Assembly: GCA_023213395.1 (NCBI GenBank)
Contig: CM041465.1
Span: 241,869,741-241,933,740, forward strand
Length of the DNA: 64,000 nucleotides
Source of the DNA: Cycas panzhihuaensis
Lineage: Eukaryota; Cycadophyta
Direction of reading: 5' to 3'
In this document: positions 35,540-46,783 of the stretch, piece after piece
Layout of the letters: each line of letters starts with the position of its first letter
Position numbering within the stretch: position 1 is the first letter of the stretch
The notes under the pieces: model-generated
What the model was told of the DNA's origin: nothing
What the model saw: only the letters and a program-made list of their open reading frames with translations
Databases searched by the model: none
Position numbers and translations under genes: made by a program

Positions 35540-36640
35540 GTTAATAAGTCATTTGTAGAACCTCTTGAGAAATTGACTATTGACAGCCTTCTCAAACTTA
35601 AGGCCTTCCAAGGTAGTGATCTAGTATGTGCTATTATTTAATGTATCAATGACTACAAAGGGGCTTATCCATTTTGGTCCAAATTTTGAAAGGTAGTCAT
35701 ATAAATATTCTAGTTTGAGGACTTGGTCCCTAGGAACTAGAGGTCATGGTGAAAGATACTTATCATGCATCTTTTAGGATTTGGTCTTAGACATAATATT
35801 TTCTTGGTATGCAATAGGGGACTTTTCATCTAATGCCTCAAGGTCAAGGAGACATGCTTAATGCTACTACTCTTCATCAATGAAGTCCTTACGGGAAAAC
35901 TACAATGAGAGGATTTTAACTTTGAGAGGGAGGATTGCCTCTGATCCATAGACCAAAGAGAATAGTGTCATTCACGTGGTCATCTTCATGGACACACGAT
36001 AGGCCCATAAGGTGAGGTGCAGCTAGAGGTTCCAATCCCTTTAGGATTAGGTAATTATCTTCTTAGAATACTAATTAAGGTTTTATTGAAGGCTTTGATT
36101 TAGCCATTAGCCTAGGGATGCTAAGGGGATGAGGTTTTGTGAGAGATTTTAAACTTTTCACAAAGCTCATCCATTTCTTTATTACAAAAGGAAGTCTCAT
36201 TATATGTAATGATGACATCAAGAACCCCAAAGCGATAAATGATGTTTTGGAAAATAAACGTGGTGATCATCTTTACCCATTGTTGAAGATAGAGGGATGG
36301 CCTAAGACCATTTAGTGAAATATTCCATTAATGTTAGAATAAACTTATGTTGAGGTGAGGAAGGAGGGGTTATGGCCTTAATGAGGTTTAGACCCCATTG
36401 AGAAAATGACCATGGTAATATAATAACATGCAATTCTTCAAACAATTGGTGTATAATATTAGCATGCTCTTAGCACTTGCGATAATGTTGAACATATGTG
36501 TGGGCATCCTTGAATAATATCAGTTAGTAGTAACTCTAGCATAATATTCTTTGGGCTATAGATTAGCCTCTAAAATATCCTCCATAGATACTATCATGGA
36601 ATTTGTAGAGGATTTGATCTGTCTCTTTTGAGGCAATGCA
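35540..36640 (-). pseudogene. Integrase of element C
   Basis: The minus strand keeps FILTLMEYFTKW (about 36310-36345), a D-to-Y change in the second catalytic block (VIITYNETS where B has VLITNNGTP), a worn NGQVE region near 36110, and C-terminal text matching EKAINRKFLKKF near 35570. The first catalytic residue is Glu, as in A and B. Stops are frequent, so the gene is dead. Confidence 0.65.
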
Positions 36641-36899
36641 TCAAAGGAGGATGCCATCAAATGAACATTTATATAGCATGTCCTAGATGAAGAAGTATTG
36701 GTGGGATGAGGCCTTAACAGGAAGCTTGACTTTATTAGTAGCATCAACAAGATACTTTTATTGCACTAAGTAATTGATAATATCACCATACCATACATTA
36801 TCAACTAAGAGGTGTGGTTCAGCATTGGCCAAAATTGATTCATTAGGTAAGGAGTCATTGATTGGGACCTTTGTTGGATTAGAGATTAGTGCATCTACC

Positions 36900-38288
36900 A
36901 ACTACTCAGCCACAATCATGTCCTTCTTAGATTTATAACTAATGACTTTAAGATCGTATTCTTGAAGGAGGACGGTGCACTTACCCATTCTCCTAGTCAA
37001 ATTGAGATGTGTTATTAAATAATATAATGGGTCTGATTAAACTATAACATGTGCTGTGTTTTCAAGGAGGTAGTGGAAAAGCTTTTTAATGATAAACACT
37101 AAGGCTAGGTATTCCTTTTCTACCAGGGGATAATTTAGTTCAACTGTAACTAAGATACAACTTATAAAATAGATGACTCACTCAACCTTGGAGTTGTCTT
37201 CTTAAGCCAACATGGTGCAAATAGATTCATTAGTCATAAAGGTGTAAAGAATAAGGTGATGATCAAATAGAGGAGGTGCTAAGATGGGGGTCATAATGAG
37301 AGATTTCTTGAGTTGATGGAAGGTTGCATGGGTCTTAGGAGTCCATATAAATGGAGTCTCATTCTTAAGCATATTAGTTAGGGGCTTTGCATTGATGGTA
37401 AAATCTACCAAGAACCATCATAAGAAGTTAAAGTAGCCCAAGAATGACTTGATTTGTTATTGGATTTTAGGTAGCAGCATCTCAAACATAGCTTAATCTT
37501 ATTTAGGTCAACATTAATCCCTTCTTAGGATATAAGTAACCTCAGTAATGTATCAATTGTTACCACAAAAATGCATATAAGTGGACTTAGGCTAATGTAA
37601 TACTTACAATATCGAGAGAAGATCTTTCTCAAGTTTGTAGGGTGATCGGATCTCTTATGGGATAAACCCATGGGATCAACCATGAAGGCCTCTAAAATGT
37701 TATTGATGAGGTCATAGAAGATAAACTACATGGCTCTTTGCTAGGTTATGAAGATAAACTACATGGCTATTTGGTAGGTTATCTTGGCCTTATAAGAAAA
37801 TGTACCCCATGGTGTAATGAAAGCTATCTTATGATGGTCTTTTAGAGATATTTAGATTTGATTATATCTAGAGAAGCCATCCATCAAAGACATAACTTCA
37901 AACCCAATAGTGTGATCAATAATTTGATTAATAAATTGTAATAGGAAATTGTCCTTGGGACTAGCATTATTAATGTCTCAAAAGTTGACCCAAATCCTAA
38001 TTATCTCATTTTTCTTTACAAGTAGGACAATATTTGACACCCATTTAGGGTAGTCAATGGAAGTGATGATGCCTACAACATGCAACTTCTCCACTTCTAT
38101 TTTAACAATGGTCGATAACTTTGGGTGCAATGGGCACTACTTTCATCTAATCAGACAGGCACTTGGAATGGTAGTAAGATTGTGTATAATGATTTTAGGA
38201 TCAATGCCTTTCATATCAAAATAATCCCACATAAAGATGTCAAAAAATTCATAGAATAATTCTGTATATACCTTGATTTCTTGGGCTG
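36900..38288 (-). pseudogene. Reverse transcriptase and first RNase H of element C
   Basis: The first RNase H lies at 37150-37290 (HLILYTFMTNESICTMLA), with no Asp in the first block. The reverse transcriptase runs from about 37480 to 38110. Its catalytic block reads AFMVDPMGLS, so one Asp of the usual F-[MI]-D-D-M is lost. NIVLLVKKNE-like text lies near 38020. The Copia insertion ends the open text at 38288. Non-functional. Confidence 0.65.
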
Positions 38289-38293
38289 AATAT
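38289..38293. repeat. Target site duplication of the Copia element, left copy
   Basis: aatat directly precedes the LTR start TGTTGAG and is repeated at 60491-60495, directly after the other LTR. Confidence 0.85.
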
Positions 38294-38931
38294 TGTTGAG
38301 AATACAAGGTCCTAACCCTTTAACCGCCACTAAGATCTATTACATTCTTGTAACTAGTTAGAGGAATCGAAACTAAAATTTAACATGCAAGTTCTAAAAT
38401 TAAAGATAATACAATAACATGAAAATAAAAGTCAAACATCACATATCCACCCAATATAATGTGGTAAAACCCTAGCAGTGTGCTAGGAAAACATCCACAC
38501 AGGAAAGGTATCAATCTTTATTGTTGTAGAATAGAGAAACAGTATATCTCAATAGTAGAGTGCTCTTAGTAATAACAACCAGCCGCCACCCTCATCACAG
38601 TACATTACATTACGTATAACATAATAAGAAAAAGCCCTAAATTGGGCTACATGAGAGGGACATCCAAGGCATGAATCTCAACTATAAAATCTAGGGTATT
38701 TGCATCGAATGACCCTGATTCTCTTTACATTTTAATATGGTTTATAGGGCTAATTTTTTAGGTCAGGGACTATTGCCCCCGAACCCCCTCTTAACGGGAG
38801 GTGTTCCATGCCCTTGGCTAAAGGGGGCTCCCACCCCCCTTGAAACCCCCCGAGAAAGATTATGGGGGGAAATCGCACCGAAAACATGCCAAAATTTTAG
38901 CCCCAAAATATTGTTATCATAATATCCAACA
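38294..38931 (-). repeat. 3' LTR of the Copia element
   Basis: It is paired with 59846-60490. It carries CCCC/GGGG-rich text near 38780-38880 (minus-strand LTR start side) that is also present in the partner. Confidence 0.92.
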
Positions 38932-38946
38932 ATCTCCACCTTAACA
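38932..38946 (-). other. Polypurine tract of the Copia element
   Basis: The minus strand reads TTAAGGTGGAGAT immediately before TGTTGGAT, the usual form in Tork-group Copia elements. Confidence 0.8.
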
Positions 38947-39211
38947 ACAATTACCCGGTACCTTTCCTGGACCCTTCATCATCTTTTCTACAAGCCAAGA
39001 GAAGTCAAATACCATTTGAACTTCTCTAATGGTATTGGTTTTGTGAATATATCAACATAATTCTGATTGGTGTGAATCTTCTCAAGTACCACTCCACCTA
39101 CTTCCATAACCTATCTAACAAAATGGTACTTAAGAGTAATATGCTTTGTTCTACTATGATAAGCTAGATTCTTAGTTAAGTAAATGGCACTTTGACTGTC
39201 ACAAAATACCT

Positions 39212-40138
39212 TTACATTTCCTGTCTCCTTCTAAGATCAATCAATAGACCCTGTAACCAGATTGCTTCTTTACAAGCATGTGCTGCAACAACATATTCAG
39301 CTTTCGTGGTTGACAGTGCAATTGTGCTCTGCAATTTGGATATCCAACTAACTGGACCATTTGCAAGAGTAAAAACATAACCTAAAGTAGACCTTCTTTT
39401 GTCTAAATCTCCTACAAAGTCTGAATTGATATATCCATAAACCTGATTACTTGTACCTCCAAAGGTGATGCAATAGTCACTCATGCCTCTCAAATATCGG
39501 AGCACCGATTTTATTGTAGCCCATTGTTCCTTTCCTGGATTTGTTATAAACCTGCTAACTACACTGACTACATGTGAAATATCAGGTCTTGTATATACCA
39601 TGGCATACATCAAACTTCCTACTACACTGGCATAAGGCACATGAGATATATAAGCCTTTTCTTCTTCACTACCAAGACCCGTATTCGAAGAAAGCTTGAA
39701 GTGGGAAACCAATGGGATACTCACTAGTTTCACAATTACCACACCAAACCTGGTTAGCACCTTCTCCACATATTTCTGCTGTGATAACCATAGCTTACCA
39801 TTTTTCCTGTCTCTATGTATATCCATGCCTAAGATTTGTTTTGCAGCTCCTAGATCCTTCATATCAAAAGTCCTAGTCAATTGAGCCTTTAGCTTATTGA
39901 TTTCTTCCATGCTCTTGCTTGCAACCAGCATGTCATCAACATATAATACCAAGATAATGAATAAGCTATTGTCCATAAATTTAAAGTAAACACAATGATC
40001 ATACTCACTTCTTTTAAAATTTTGGCTCTCCATGAAGGCATCAAACTTCTTGTACCATTGTTTGGGTGATTGCTTTAGGCCATATAATGATTTCCTGAGC
40101 CTGAAACAAGTCTTTTCCTGCCATCTTGTATAAACCCT
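39212..40138 (-). pseudogene. Copia RT (C-terminal part) and RNase H
   Basis: A 273-codon open frame (39212-40033) carries the RT catalytic LYVDDMLVASKS, then DLGAAKQILGMDI, then RNase H with INSDFVGDLDKRRST, SWISKLQSTIALSTTKAEY and CKEAIWLQG. The acidic residues of both domains appear present. Upstream, SLYGLKQSPKQWYKKF is readable to about 40107, where one base change shifts the frame before the GFIQDG text that meets element B. The rest of the RT is at 56961-57390. This is the best preserved coding stretch in the window, but it has no start or N-terminus of its own. Confidence 0.88.
40134..40138. repeat. Target site duplication of element B, left copy
   Basis: accct precedes the B LTR and is repeated at 56956-56960. 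Copia text continues across the two, inside a QPEGF-type RT block. Confidence 0.9.
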
Positions 40139-42860
40139 TAGATGCGCATCTACGGGATAACTACCTAACTAAGTAGGAATGGTATGAGTGGTCGATGGTA
40201 TAATTGAGAAAAAGACCTACAAGTAGGGCAAATACCACGTAGGGCACCCCATGCGCTAGAGCGCGAGTTCGGGACCTGCAAATGGAATATAGCTACCAGG
40301 AAGTGGTTCTTCTGCTTCGAACAAGAGGAGAAGAGGCGTAGGGTTAGCCTGGGTTGACCTAAGGGAAGGATCCTCCCACCCTTGGATGGCCAGAAAGGGA
40401 AGGAGAGAACCCTTTAAGGGTTTCTCTAAAGCAACGGGAAACGAGAGAAGGTAGGCAAGTAGATGGCCTACGGATGGGGTCACCTCAGTTATCCGGCTAA
40501 ACAGAGAATTAAGAGAACATAAAAGGAATAACCAAAGAAAAGAGGTTATGATATGAGGGAGCAAACCAACCAAATAAATAAGTAGTGAAGCGAGAGGGAA
40601 GTTTGCATGGCAAAAGGGGGAGAAAAGGTGAGAGGGAAGGTTTCCTAAGACCTTTTCCTATAGCAAAATAAAATGCAAGCGATAAAGTAAACAAAGTATG
40701 AATTAAGACAAAGGTTGATTTCCCTTCTCTTTCTAATAAGCTAATTACTACTATGTAAAAGAACTCAAAAGGAAAAAAAAAGTGATGAAGTGGAGCGAGA
40801 GCATGCACTCAGAGCGGAAGCGTGTCGAAACGGTGATGCTCCCAAGAGGCACCTGAAGTTACTCCACAAGGCACGGTAAACGTGAAGAGTCACAGTGGAT
40901 CAGAATGTCGGGCTCCCTTACCTCCTCCAAAACAAGTACTAAAGCACCAAGCAAGGGAAAGAAAGGAACAAAATGCTAACAATAAATGAAGTATGAAAGT
41001 AAAGCATAAATGGGAGCACTTACCTATAAAGGAAGAAAGAAGAACAGATCATTTGTGCTTTCCAAATACCTGCAAGTAAATGACAATCCCCCCTTCCCGA
41101 AGAAAGGGTGCTAGTATATAATGAAAAGATCCTAACAATACATGTACATACAAGCAAATATAAACCTAAATACGTGTATGTTAGTATCAATATAATGATG
41201 ATATACTATAATGGAAAAACAACCAAAGTAGACGGAGAGTAACTGGTAAGCCTCAGAGTGGCCCACCTCCCGCAAGAAACAACCCCACTCGCCCCTAAAA
41301 GCCACGAGGCAGCAAGGGTAAGGCTATGCAAGAGGGCTGGAAATAGAGGCAAAGAGAGTTGAAAAGAACCAAAGAGGACCTACAATAAGCTGGGGTGTTA
41401 TGGAGAGCAAACTGGGTTACCGGGAAAGGAGTTGGGCAAAGAACAAGTAGCCGGGGCTTACGTGAGTTGCTCGGATCAAGGTACAAGCCCTTAAACCAAC
41501 ACTGCAACTTGTGACAGCACTGATTTCAGTGGCTAAAGATGGCCTAATAAACCCTTGTTTGATTGCCAAGGACAACACGGGGCAAAAGGGAAGGTTTAGA
41601 GGGTGAAGAGCCACTTGAGGAGTGTGGAAGGTGGTGTAGAATCCACCTAGCTCTCACCCAAACCCTATGCAACCCCTCTTTGCCGCTACCTTGAGTAATA
41701 AATATAGGCAAGGAGGCACTAATGGCAGGAGTAAGACAGTCCAAAACAAAGGAAAAGTAACCTCCAAAGACCCAAGCAAGAAGACAAGCAAAGTAGGGCA
41801 TTAATTGAATAAGAAAGTAGCTTAAACCAATGGATACCTAAGAAGAGGAGAGGAGGCTCTTGCCTCAAGGGTCTTGAAGAAGGCTGAGAAATCAGCCCAA
41901 GAGCTGTGGAATAGTAGGTTCAGACCCTGCTAATGGAGTTGGGGGAAACACCTACACTTTTAGGATGCTTGATGGCTACCTGGGCAAGAATCCACTGAGA
42001 TCTCTCCAAAGGGGCCCTCTCCAAGGCGTGTGAAGGGCTGGGAAGATGTCCTAGCCATACCAAAGGAGAGCTGGGCATTGGAGGAGAGGTGCAGGTCCTG
42101 TAGCAACAGTAGAGCAGTAGAGAATAGTAGAGCACAGGGCGTTTTCCTTTAGGAGCAATCCAAAAACTGAACAAAAGATACTAAAAATGAGTTAAAGAGG
42201 ACTTAAATACCCAGCCCAAACCCTAAAGTGAGCAATTAGGGTACAACTGGTGATGAGTCAAGTTATGAGACATGTGGCAGTTTCGCAATAAATGCGAAAT
42301 TGCCACGGCAGTTTTTAAAAAATAAATTTGGACAGTCATCCCGCCGCAAAATTCGTGGTACCATGGAATTTGTGGTGGTACCACAAAATTTACAGTGGTA
42401 CATAATCAGAGGCTAAATCTGGCCTAGGCAGCCAGCCTAGGCTATGGGCCAATGATAAAAAAGGCTAATGGGGGACTGAGACACATGCCTGAGGGCAAAC
42501 AAGCCAACAGATGAGTCTAAAAGAGAAAAAATAGGACCCAAATGATGTGGCAAGTCAACCAAACAATGACAGGTCATCACACGAGCAGAGGTGGTGCAAG
42601 CCAAGTGGATCTTAGAGTGAGTAGGGCAGAATGCAGGAAGTGGAATAGCCACCGAGGTGCCACACTCACTGGGAATGTGCCCCCACTGTAGTCATCATAG
42701 GCTGAATAAGTGTAGACGAAGACAAAATCATCTATAGAGTCATAACATGTAAACATGCAAGCAAACACCTATCTCAAAAGAAAGCAATGATAAGATGAGA
42801 AGCATACCTATACTTACCTGAGTTAGTAATTCCATATCCATTCCCTGAAGCCGAGAAACA
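40139..42860 (-). repeat. 3' LTR of element B (2722 bp)
   Basis: In plus-strand order it starts TAGATGCGCATC (TGGATGCGCATC in the partner) and ends CCGAGAAACA. ORFs in it are not conserved in phase with the partner and show no domain. Confidence 0.95.
42341..42401. other. GTAC palindrome cluster in the element B 3' LTR
   Basis: Three GGTAC units occur with inverted AAATT arms: AAATTCGTGGTACCATGGAA, TTTGTGGTGGTACCACAAAA and TTTACAGTGGTAC. It is the clearest version in the window. The partner cluster is at 56436-56497. Confidence 0.7.
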
Positions 42861-42878
42861 CTACCCCCTTGGCAGTAG
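42861..42878 (-). other. Polypurine tract of element B
   Basis: The minus strand reads CTACTGCCAAGGGGGTAG directly before the LTR start TGTTTCTCGG. Confidence 0.8.
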
Positions 42879-43249
42879 AGCCTCACCGCTCAGAAGTGTG
42901 GTGCCATGGCAAATGCTGGCAACACAACTGTCAGTAGCACATGTGTATATAGGTATATAAATCAAGATCATAACAGTAGACAAGGGTGCCGGCGAGTGTC
43001 ATGGCAGAATGCATGGATACGAAAGTGGCGGTGGAAATAACATAGGAGCTACCTACGAGCCACCTGAAAACCGACTGGAAGAATAAGAAGGGCGAGGGGA
43101 TTGCCCCCACCACAAAAGATGCAGAGAGACATGCATAATCAAGTAGAAGAGTAAGCAAGGTTGGGTAGTCACCATAGTTTAGCCTCATTAGTAGCTAGGT
43201 TTTGGAGGTGTGAATGGATCGCAAAGTGAGGTGCATGATGACCTAGGGC

Positions 43250-43740
43250 TTGGGCAATAGGGTGGCCAGACAAGCCTCAGGGATGGTCAGCAAGAAGAGG
43301 AAGGCGACGCTCAAGGATAAGGCGAATGAGACTATCTGCCTCAGCATTGAGGGCCCGAGGGATATGCTAGATATTGATGAAAGAGAAGCGGGCCAGGAGG
43401 GATCTGGCGACGGAAGCAAGAGTTTTCAAGTGAGGGCATCACACCTGGTAAACCTGGGTGAGATGGGACACCACAACTTGAGAGTCACAAAGCAAAATAT
43501 TAGATCCGTGATGGAAGTGGAGAGCATCAGTTAGGGCTTCAATCACAGCTGTGTATTTAGCTTCATTGTTAGTAGCCTCTGGGAGGAAGATTTTAGAGCA
43601 CAGGAGATCGTGTCGGAGGGGTCATGAGAATCCACGGCAGAAGGTTCAGTGGTTACCGCGACTCACTGGCTTCAGTAAAATGTAGATGGACATGGGTGAC
43701 ACAAGGTCCTGGTAGTAAATAAATAATAAAAGCAATACTT
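43250..43740 (-). pseudogene. Second RNase H (archaeal-like type) of element B
   Basis: The minus strand gives ATNNEAKYTAVIEALTDAL, ILLCDSQVVVSHLTQVYQV and, after a stop, HIPRALNAEADSLIRLILE. The last block is the typical RNase H C-terminal tail with a conserved Asp. The NNEA-K-Y form keeps the catalytic Glu. The first acidic block (LHFTEAS) has Glu where A has Asp, and small deletions break the frame between it and NNEA. The position, after the antisense gene and before the polypurine tract, matches A and C. Known Tat elements use an extra RNase H of this type in reverse transcription. Confidence 0.75.
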
Positions 43741-43873
43741 GAAAGGTAAGCAAAAAGTGGCCGTGAAGGGTAGGAGGACCTAGCAATAAGGTTACCCAGG
43801 GCAAAGGCAAGCAGTCTGATCACTATCTGAGAGCGGGCAGAGAAAAAGCATCCTAAAGCGCCAAAAGGTCGCT

Positions 43874-44209
43874 TCAGAAAGCGAAATATGCTCCCAGACG
43901 AGGGAACATTCCCTTTGGGGACCCCAGGAGCGAACAAGGACTACGAAAACGAGTCCAGGGTGATGAAACGATCCAAACAAGTATAAACTTGGGCATGCAC
44001 GGGAGTGGCACGTAAAACAAGATGGAAGAGCCCACGGAAAAAGTGCAAAAATAAGGCACCATAAATGCACCTACTAGAGAGCACAAAAAGGGCATCAAAA
44101 GAGCACAATGGGTAGCAGGGCCAGAAGGCAAAGGGAATTGGGAAAACAGGATGGTCTCAATGGCTGTCGCGAGGCCAAAAACGGGAGAAGTGCCCGTTGG
44201 GGCCCCCAC
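43874..44209 (-). other. Conserved leader ORF before the second RNase H (element B)
   Basis: A 111-codon minus-strand ORF starts by the antisense TATA box, at the same point as the ORF at 1936-2397, with partial similarity (MGAPTG...PLPSG...FM). No domain is recognised. Coding status is unproven; see the A copy. Confidence 0.25.
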
Positions 44210-44210
44210 C

Positions 44211-44219
44211 TATATAAGG
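44211..44219 (+). promoter_or_regulatory. TATA box of the antisense PMD gene (element B)
   Basis: CCCCCACCTATATAAGGAAA lies 659 bases before the main exon. A transcription start would be expected near 44240, in ATTTTCACCG. The box and about 120 bases downstream are conserved with element A, including AGAGATCAGACCATTAGATC. Confidence 0.6.
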
Positions 44220-44699
44220 AAATTAAACGGAAAATGGATTCATTTTCACCGACTCTCGTGAGAAACCAGAGCCATTCCCTTACACAGCGGAGTTCCACCC
44301 AACTTTGGAGGCACACGAGGAGAGATCAGACCATTAGATCAGGATGCAGAGAGAGCCAGCAGGATCATCGGGATGAGATGGTAACAGTGAGACCAGATCC
44401 AGTGAGTGGATATCACAAAACCCAACCCGTTTCAGAGCTTTAATTTCATTAGTTTTTATAGTTTTCGTATGATTTTTAGTGCCCCTTATGGGCAATCAGA
44501 GGCTGAGTCTGAATTGGACCCAGAAAGAAGCAAGGACTTGGGCATTAGAGAGCTTTCGTCCTGGCCCACAGGTCCACCGTAAGATTTTTTGATTTTTGAG
44601 GCAGAAATCCCCCCCTTTTGGGGGGTCATCGTTCATACCGCGACAAAGATCATGGTGTCGCGATCATTGCCACAGGGCCCGAATCGCCGAGGGACCCGA

Positions 44700-44729
44700 G
44701 CTAAACTTAGTGGTACTGCTAAGTTTAGC
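44700..44729 (+). other. Hairpin with 11-bp stem and GTAC loop (element B)
   Basis: Arms GCTAAACTTAG and CTAAGTTTAGC lie around TGGTACTG. It is the counterpart of 2918-2947 in element A, with three paired arm changes. It sits about 140 bases before the splice acceptor of the PMD exon. Confidence 0.7.
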
Positions 44730-44869
44730 GTGATACGAAGGCAGAAAATGAGAAAAAGGGATAGGAGGGGCCAAAAGGGCCCGAAATCCCATACAGAGAG
44801 AGTTGAGGAAGAGTCATGAGTGTAGATAACTGACATGGGGCTGACTTGATTATTTTTTGATGTGGGTAG

Positions 44870-46783
44870 GTTATCATCGCGGTGGATAACTACAAGAATG
44901 TAGGTATGGCTATGCTAAGCTACATGGAGATGGCGTCCCGGGAGGACAAGGAGACCCTGCGGAGGTGTGGCCTATATAAGGCCCTAAAGACACCTCAATT
45001 CACATAAGATCAGAGGCTTCTAGTTGACATTGTATCCCATTGGGATAGGAGGAGGCATATATTCCACCTGCCTCAGGTAGGTGATGTGATGGTTACACCG
45101 AGAGACATCTAGCGGATACTGAAGGTACTGGCGACTGGGAGGCCAGTGACATTGGGGATGTTGCCTAGCACTGAGGCAGTACACAAAGAGACGGCCCTAT
45201 TCTTCACAGGGGCTAACAGGTGGAAGCAGAGGGGAGCTCCCCTCCAGACTATGCTGATGTCTAAGGTTCCTTAAGTGAGGAAACTGATTGTATTATGCAT
45301 TTTGTTCCAGATTTCCTGAAAGCAGAACTATAGAAAGATATCGGGTGGCTGGATAGATGCAGTACGCCGCTGCAAAGCCAGCGAGAGGATGGACTGGGCC
45401 ACCCTAATAGTGGCAAACCTTGTCGCACAACTAGACACCATCAGGACGACCAGCAGAGGAGGACTATCGTATATCACGTTGTTGCAGTGCTGGTTCTTTG
45501 ATCATTTTGTGGCAGTGGCACCAGCGGGGGGACCACATCCCATAGCAGAGCAGGCCCCGATGGTCCATAGGTGGCAGACTCTACTGAGAGGGATAGAGGA
45601 CCAGGCCCACATCCAACGATCAGTGGAGGCAACATCGCTTGACCTCCTCACCCTGACAGACTACATAGCAGAGCCATACAGGATGGTGAGGTGGGACAGT
45701 GATGACAAGGTGGGTGGAGCAGGAGCACCCATAGATGATGACGGTGATGATGATGACAATGATGGAGGAGACGGGGCTAGCCCGTCAGGACCTGCGAGGG
45801 AGGCAGGCCCTTCAGGTATGGCAGGAGGAGCAGTGGGACCATCCAGGACTATCGAAGGAGAGGCAGGCCCATCAAGGGCACCAGATAAGAGCATGGGGGA
45901 AGTGACTAGGGCCCGCAGGCTACGGATCGTGAGGGGATCTGGAGGGACGAGAGTGGAGCTGGTCCCTATGAGGAGGGAGGCCCAGGCAAAGGAGGTGCCT
46001 GAGGATGAGGCATCTGCAGCTGGCGAAGAGCCTGGAGGAGAGGATGTCATGCGAGCAGAGGAGTCAGCGGCCATGGCAGGTGAGACCTAACCATTTCCTG
46101 ATTCGTTTGACATCCAGATAGATATTTATTTTTATTTGATCATAGTATGTGGTGGGATGTATACTGACACACAGCATGTTACATTGGCAGGTGTAGTAGA
46201 GGCCCAGAGACTGGTAGAGGCCATGGTGAGGGAGATATTCCCTCAGGTGTATGCAAAGGGGCAACCGCCCATCCAAGCAGGGGATGCGCCTAGATTAGTA
46301 GGCGCCCACATGGAGGCATTCACCCTGTTAGTGAGTGTGAGAGACATCTGGGCTGCAAAGTCCCAGGAGCACATGACATTTAGGAGACAGCTATAGCGGT
46401 AGCTAGATGAGGTGATGCGTGAGAGGGATGAGCTATGTGGACGGGTCCAGGCTCTAGAGGCACAGGGAGGAGCAGGCAGAGATGCAGGGAGCATGGTCTG
46501 GATAGAGGTACTAGAGGAGCACCTCAGAGTGACAGAGGAGGGACTCCAGGGAGAGAGGGATCGTATCCAGGCCCGATACGATCAACTGGTGGCCTAGATG
46601 GCATCAAGGTCGAGCACGAGCAGGACATATACTCATACAGTGACGACGACCCTGAGACGACCACGCGATGAGGGGAGCGAGGCAGGGAGCTTGCGGAGGC
46701 CCAGGAGGAGCCTCGGAGGTATGTAGTCCCCAGGAGAGGGATCACACAGGCCAGGAGATGGTACCCCAGGAGCAGGGCAGTAG
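44870..46783 (+). pseudogene. Antisense plant-mobile-domain-like gene of element B (best copy)
   Basis: Exon 44870-46079 stays in one frame. It opens VIIAVDNYKNVGMAMLSYME and carries LLVDIVSHWDRRRHIFHLPQ, VGDVMVTPRDI*RIL, GRPVTLGMLPS, VRKLIVLCILFQIS and MDWATLIVANLVAQLD, then GGLSYITLLQCWFFDHF and EATSLDLLTLTDY. A D-rich tract (45735-45770) and a Gly/Pro/Ser region follow. The FHLP...VT..DI..IL...GRPV pattern is that of the plant mobile domain. After a 111-base intron, exon 46191-46783 gives VVEAQRLVEAMVREIFPQVY and a charged coiled-coil (LEEHLRVTEEGLQGERDRIQ). Four stops (45005, 45110, 45272, 45317) break the first half of the main exon and further ones lie in the last exon (two near 46396, one near 46596). 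The 233-codon part from 45389 is open. PMD proteins act with chromatin in plants; a role in helping or silencing the element is inference. Confidence 0.8.
46080..46190 (+). other. Probable intron of the element B antisense gene
   Basis: The donor is GGCAG|GTGAGA and the acceptor TTGGCAG|GTG. The sequence between is AT-rich, 111 bases, and contains the only stop in this frame after 45317. Removal leaves phase 1 on both sides, so the EAQRLVEA frame continues the upstream one. AT-rich stretches sit at the same place in A (about 4341-4426) and C (about 34100-34225). Confidence 0.65.

Noticed and set aside
37202-37411. Separate small gene in element C
   Set aside because: It aligns with the first RNase H and connection region of A and B and is part of the dead pol.
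43874-44443. Overlapping ORFs on both strands upstream of the B PMD gene
   Set aside because: Only the minus-strand one has a partial match in element A; the plus-strand 111-codon ORF at 44108-44443 spans the TATA box and is not conserved.
45661-46074. 137-codon minus-strand ORF over the PMD gene
   Set aside because: Ser/Pro-rich shadow of the acidic and Gly-rich part of the plus-strand PMD frame.
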